DNA of 16,673 bases. It comes from Thioalkalivibrio sp. (lineage in GTDB: Bacteria; Pseudomonadota; Gammaproteobacteria; Ectothiorhodospirales; Ectothiorhodospiraceae). A program made the position numbers and the translations under genes. The notes beneath the pieces are model-generated. The model was not told the origin of the DNA and ran no database searches. It saw only the letters and a program-made list of their open reading frames with translations. Positions 15,895 through 16,673 of the stretch are shown here, piece by piece. How positions within the stretch are numbered: position 1 is the stretch's first letter; each line of letters starts with the position of its first letter. Where the stretch lies: positions 1 through 16,673 of the forward strand of contig SKOF01000518.1 of the NCBI GenBank assembly GCA_007120155.1. The letters run 5' to 3'.

Positions 15895-16383
15895 TCAGCC
15901 GGGGCGTTCGTCCTGGCGCCGCTCGTCGATCTCGCGCCAGGCCTCGTAGACCTCGTGGGGCCAGAAGGACTGGAACCAGGCGATGGTGGCGTCGACCTCC
16001 TCATCGGAAAGCACATGCCCCCAGGGCGGCATGTTACCCAGCTCCGGGTTCGAGCCGTCACGGATGATTTCGCGCAGTTCAAACAGGGGGTGGTGCCAGG
16101 CATGCGCCGTGCCGTTCAGGGGCGGTGGCGGAAATTTCCCATCCGGTCCGCGCTGCCGCCAGTTCTCGTCCGCCTGAGCCCGGTCGCCATGGCACGCGGC
16201 GCAGTACCCGGCAAACACCCTCGCCCCCGCCTGCACCTGTTGTTCGGTGTACCAGCGACCCGTATCCGGTTGGCGCACCTGCGCCTCACCCGCGGGCGCC
16301 CCCCGGTCACAGCCGGCTAGCCATGCGGCCGCAATCAGGCCGATTGCCGCTGCGCGAACACATGCGAATCGCTTCATGGGCAT
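15895..16383 (-). CDS. Monohaem cytochrome c lipoprotein
   Basis: About 160 residues. The likely start is ATG 16383 or the ATG two codons later at 16377; the longer frame back to 16470 overlaps the groL terminator and lacks a signal. Counting from 16377, residues 4-22 form a lipoprotein signal peptide ending in the lipobox LAGC (Cys 23). The haem site is CAACH (59-63). GNMPPWG (Met 116) is the probable axial methionine, followed by the usual C-terminal helix (SDEEVDATIAWFQSFWP). A Pro-rich loop, FPPPPLNGTAHAWHHPLFEL, lies between. The product should be an outer-membrane- or inner-membrane-anchored periplasmic electron carrier. Similar short cytochromes with a GTxHxWHHP loop are found beside copper-resistance genes in other proteobacteria (from memory), which suits the position upstream of copA. 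Its partner and redox role are unknown. Confidence 0.9.
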   Translation of the reverse strand: MPMKRFACVRAAAIGLIAAAWLAGCDRGAPAGEAQVRQPDTGRWYTEQQVQAGARVFAGYCAACHGDRAQADENWRQRGPDGKFPPPPLNGTAHAWHHPLFELREIIRDGSNPELGNMPPWGHVLSDEEVDATIAWFQSFWPHEVYEAWREIDERRQDERPG

Positions 16384-16384
16384 G

Positions 16385-16390
16385 ACTCTA
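16385..16390 (-). promoter_or_regulatory. Possible -10 box for the cytochrome c gene
   Basis: TAGAGT on the minus strand lies 7 nt before the ATG at 16377 and 1 nt before that at 16383. No good -35 is seen (TTTCAC 18 bp upstream matches poorly). If real, the transcript would be leaderless or nearly so, which would favour the 16377 start. Confidence 0.25.
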
Positions 16391-16443
16391 TCATTGCATC
16401 GGCGGGCCGTGAAACTCGGTCGAAAACCCCATCGTTTCGATGC

Positions 16444-16478
16444 AAATGAAAGGGCCCCGTGCTTGCGCACGGGGCCCC
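16444..16478 (-). terminator. Intrinsic terminator after groL
   Basis: An 11-bp perfect stem, GGGCCCCGTGC with GCACGGGGCCC, around a GCAA loop (16452-16477). On the minus strand it is followed by TTTCATTTG. It sits about 35 nt past the groL stop and before the cytochrome gene, so it should separate the two transcripts. Confidence 0.9.
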
Positions 16479-16512
16479 GGGTACTGCTCGATGGGCCGGA
16501 CAGGCCCGCGCC

Positions 16513-16673
16513 TTACATCATGGGCATGCCATGGTGGTCGGCACCACCCGCGGCGCCTTCGTCCTTCTTCGGCACCTCGGCCACCATCGCCTCGGTGGTG
16601 ATGATCAGGCCGGCCACGGAGGAGGCGTTCTGCAACGCGGTACGGGCCACCTTGGTGGGATCCAGGATACCCA
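16513..16673 (-). CDS. groL: GroEL (Hsp60) chaperonin, C-terminal part
   Basis: Only the last 53 codons lie in the window. They read GILDPTKVARTALQNASS, VAGLIITTEAMVAEVPKKD and a tail ending GMPMM, the standard end of bacterial GroEL (equatorial domain, last helices). GroEL forms the 14-mer cytoplasmic folding chamber with GroES. The tail, GGADHHGMPMM after a short Gly/Ala link, keeps the disordered Gly/Met character but has only one GMP-like unit instead of the several GGM repeats common in E. coli-type GroEL, and contains two His. The stop (TAA) is at 16513-16515, followed by the intrinsic terminator. The rest of the gene, and presumably groES, lie beyond the right edge. Confidence 0.96.
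   Translation of the reverse strand, partial: GILDPTKVARTALQNASSVAGLIITTEAMVAEVPKKDEGAAGGADHHGMPMM

Noticed and set aside
13267..16320. 1017-codon open frame antisense to copA and the cytochrome gene
   Set aside because: It runs through two confident genes and the CueR promoter. The His/Gly/Arg-rich product shows no family features, so it is a GC-bias artefact.

Overview
This 16.7 kb window is GC-rich and almost wholly coding. It reads as ordinary chromosome of a Gram-negative proteobacterium, most likely a gammaproteobacterium. The grounds are a TamA/TamB outer-membrane assembly pair, TonB, a CueR/CopA copper module whose promoter and sensor match the E. coli arrangement closely, a lipoprotein cytochrome c and GroEL. 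A halophilic or sulfur-oxidising lineage such as Ectothiorhodospiraceae would fit, but that is inference from composition and gene style.

Layout, plus strand: (1) the 3' end of an ABC transporter ATPase of the iron(III)/polyamine type; (2) a gap with no convincing gene that opens with seven TTCAAGR heptamers and an inverted copy of them; (3) a 121-residue orphan protein that may resemble the MgtE N-terminal domain; (4) tamA and tamB, overlapping by 4 nt, which together insert and assemble outer-membrane proteins and bridge the periplasm; (5) a metallo-beta-lactamase/beta-CASP RNase; (6) a Na/Pi-cotransporter-family protein with a C-terminal PhoU-like domain; (7) a truncated FecCD-type permease remnant.

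Layout, minus strand: tonB with a long Glu-Pro linker encoded by hexanucleotide arrays; cueR; copA with a textbook CueR promoter; a monohaem cytochrome c lipoprotein; and the 3' end of groL followed by a strong intrinsic terminator. copA and cueR lie in the same direction. CueR should sense Cu(I) and activate copA, and CopA exports the metal. The neighbouring cytochrome may belong to the same metal or respiratory stress neighbourhood.

I found no CRISPR array, phage, intact IS element, or tRNA or rRNA gene, and no clearly unprecedented system. The better second-look items are the heptamer repeat with its inverted arm, the exact 97-residue triplication inside TamB, the two hexamer arrays in tonB, the permease remnant beside tonB, and two possible leaderless promoters. 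Several very long antisense ORFs are rejected as GC-bias artefacts.
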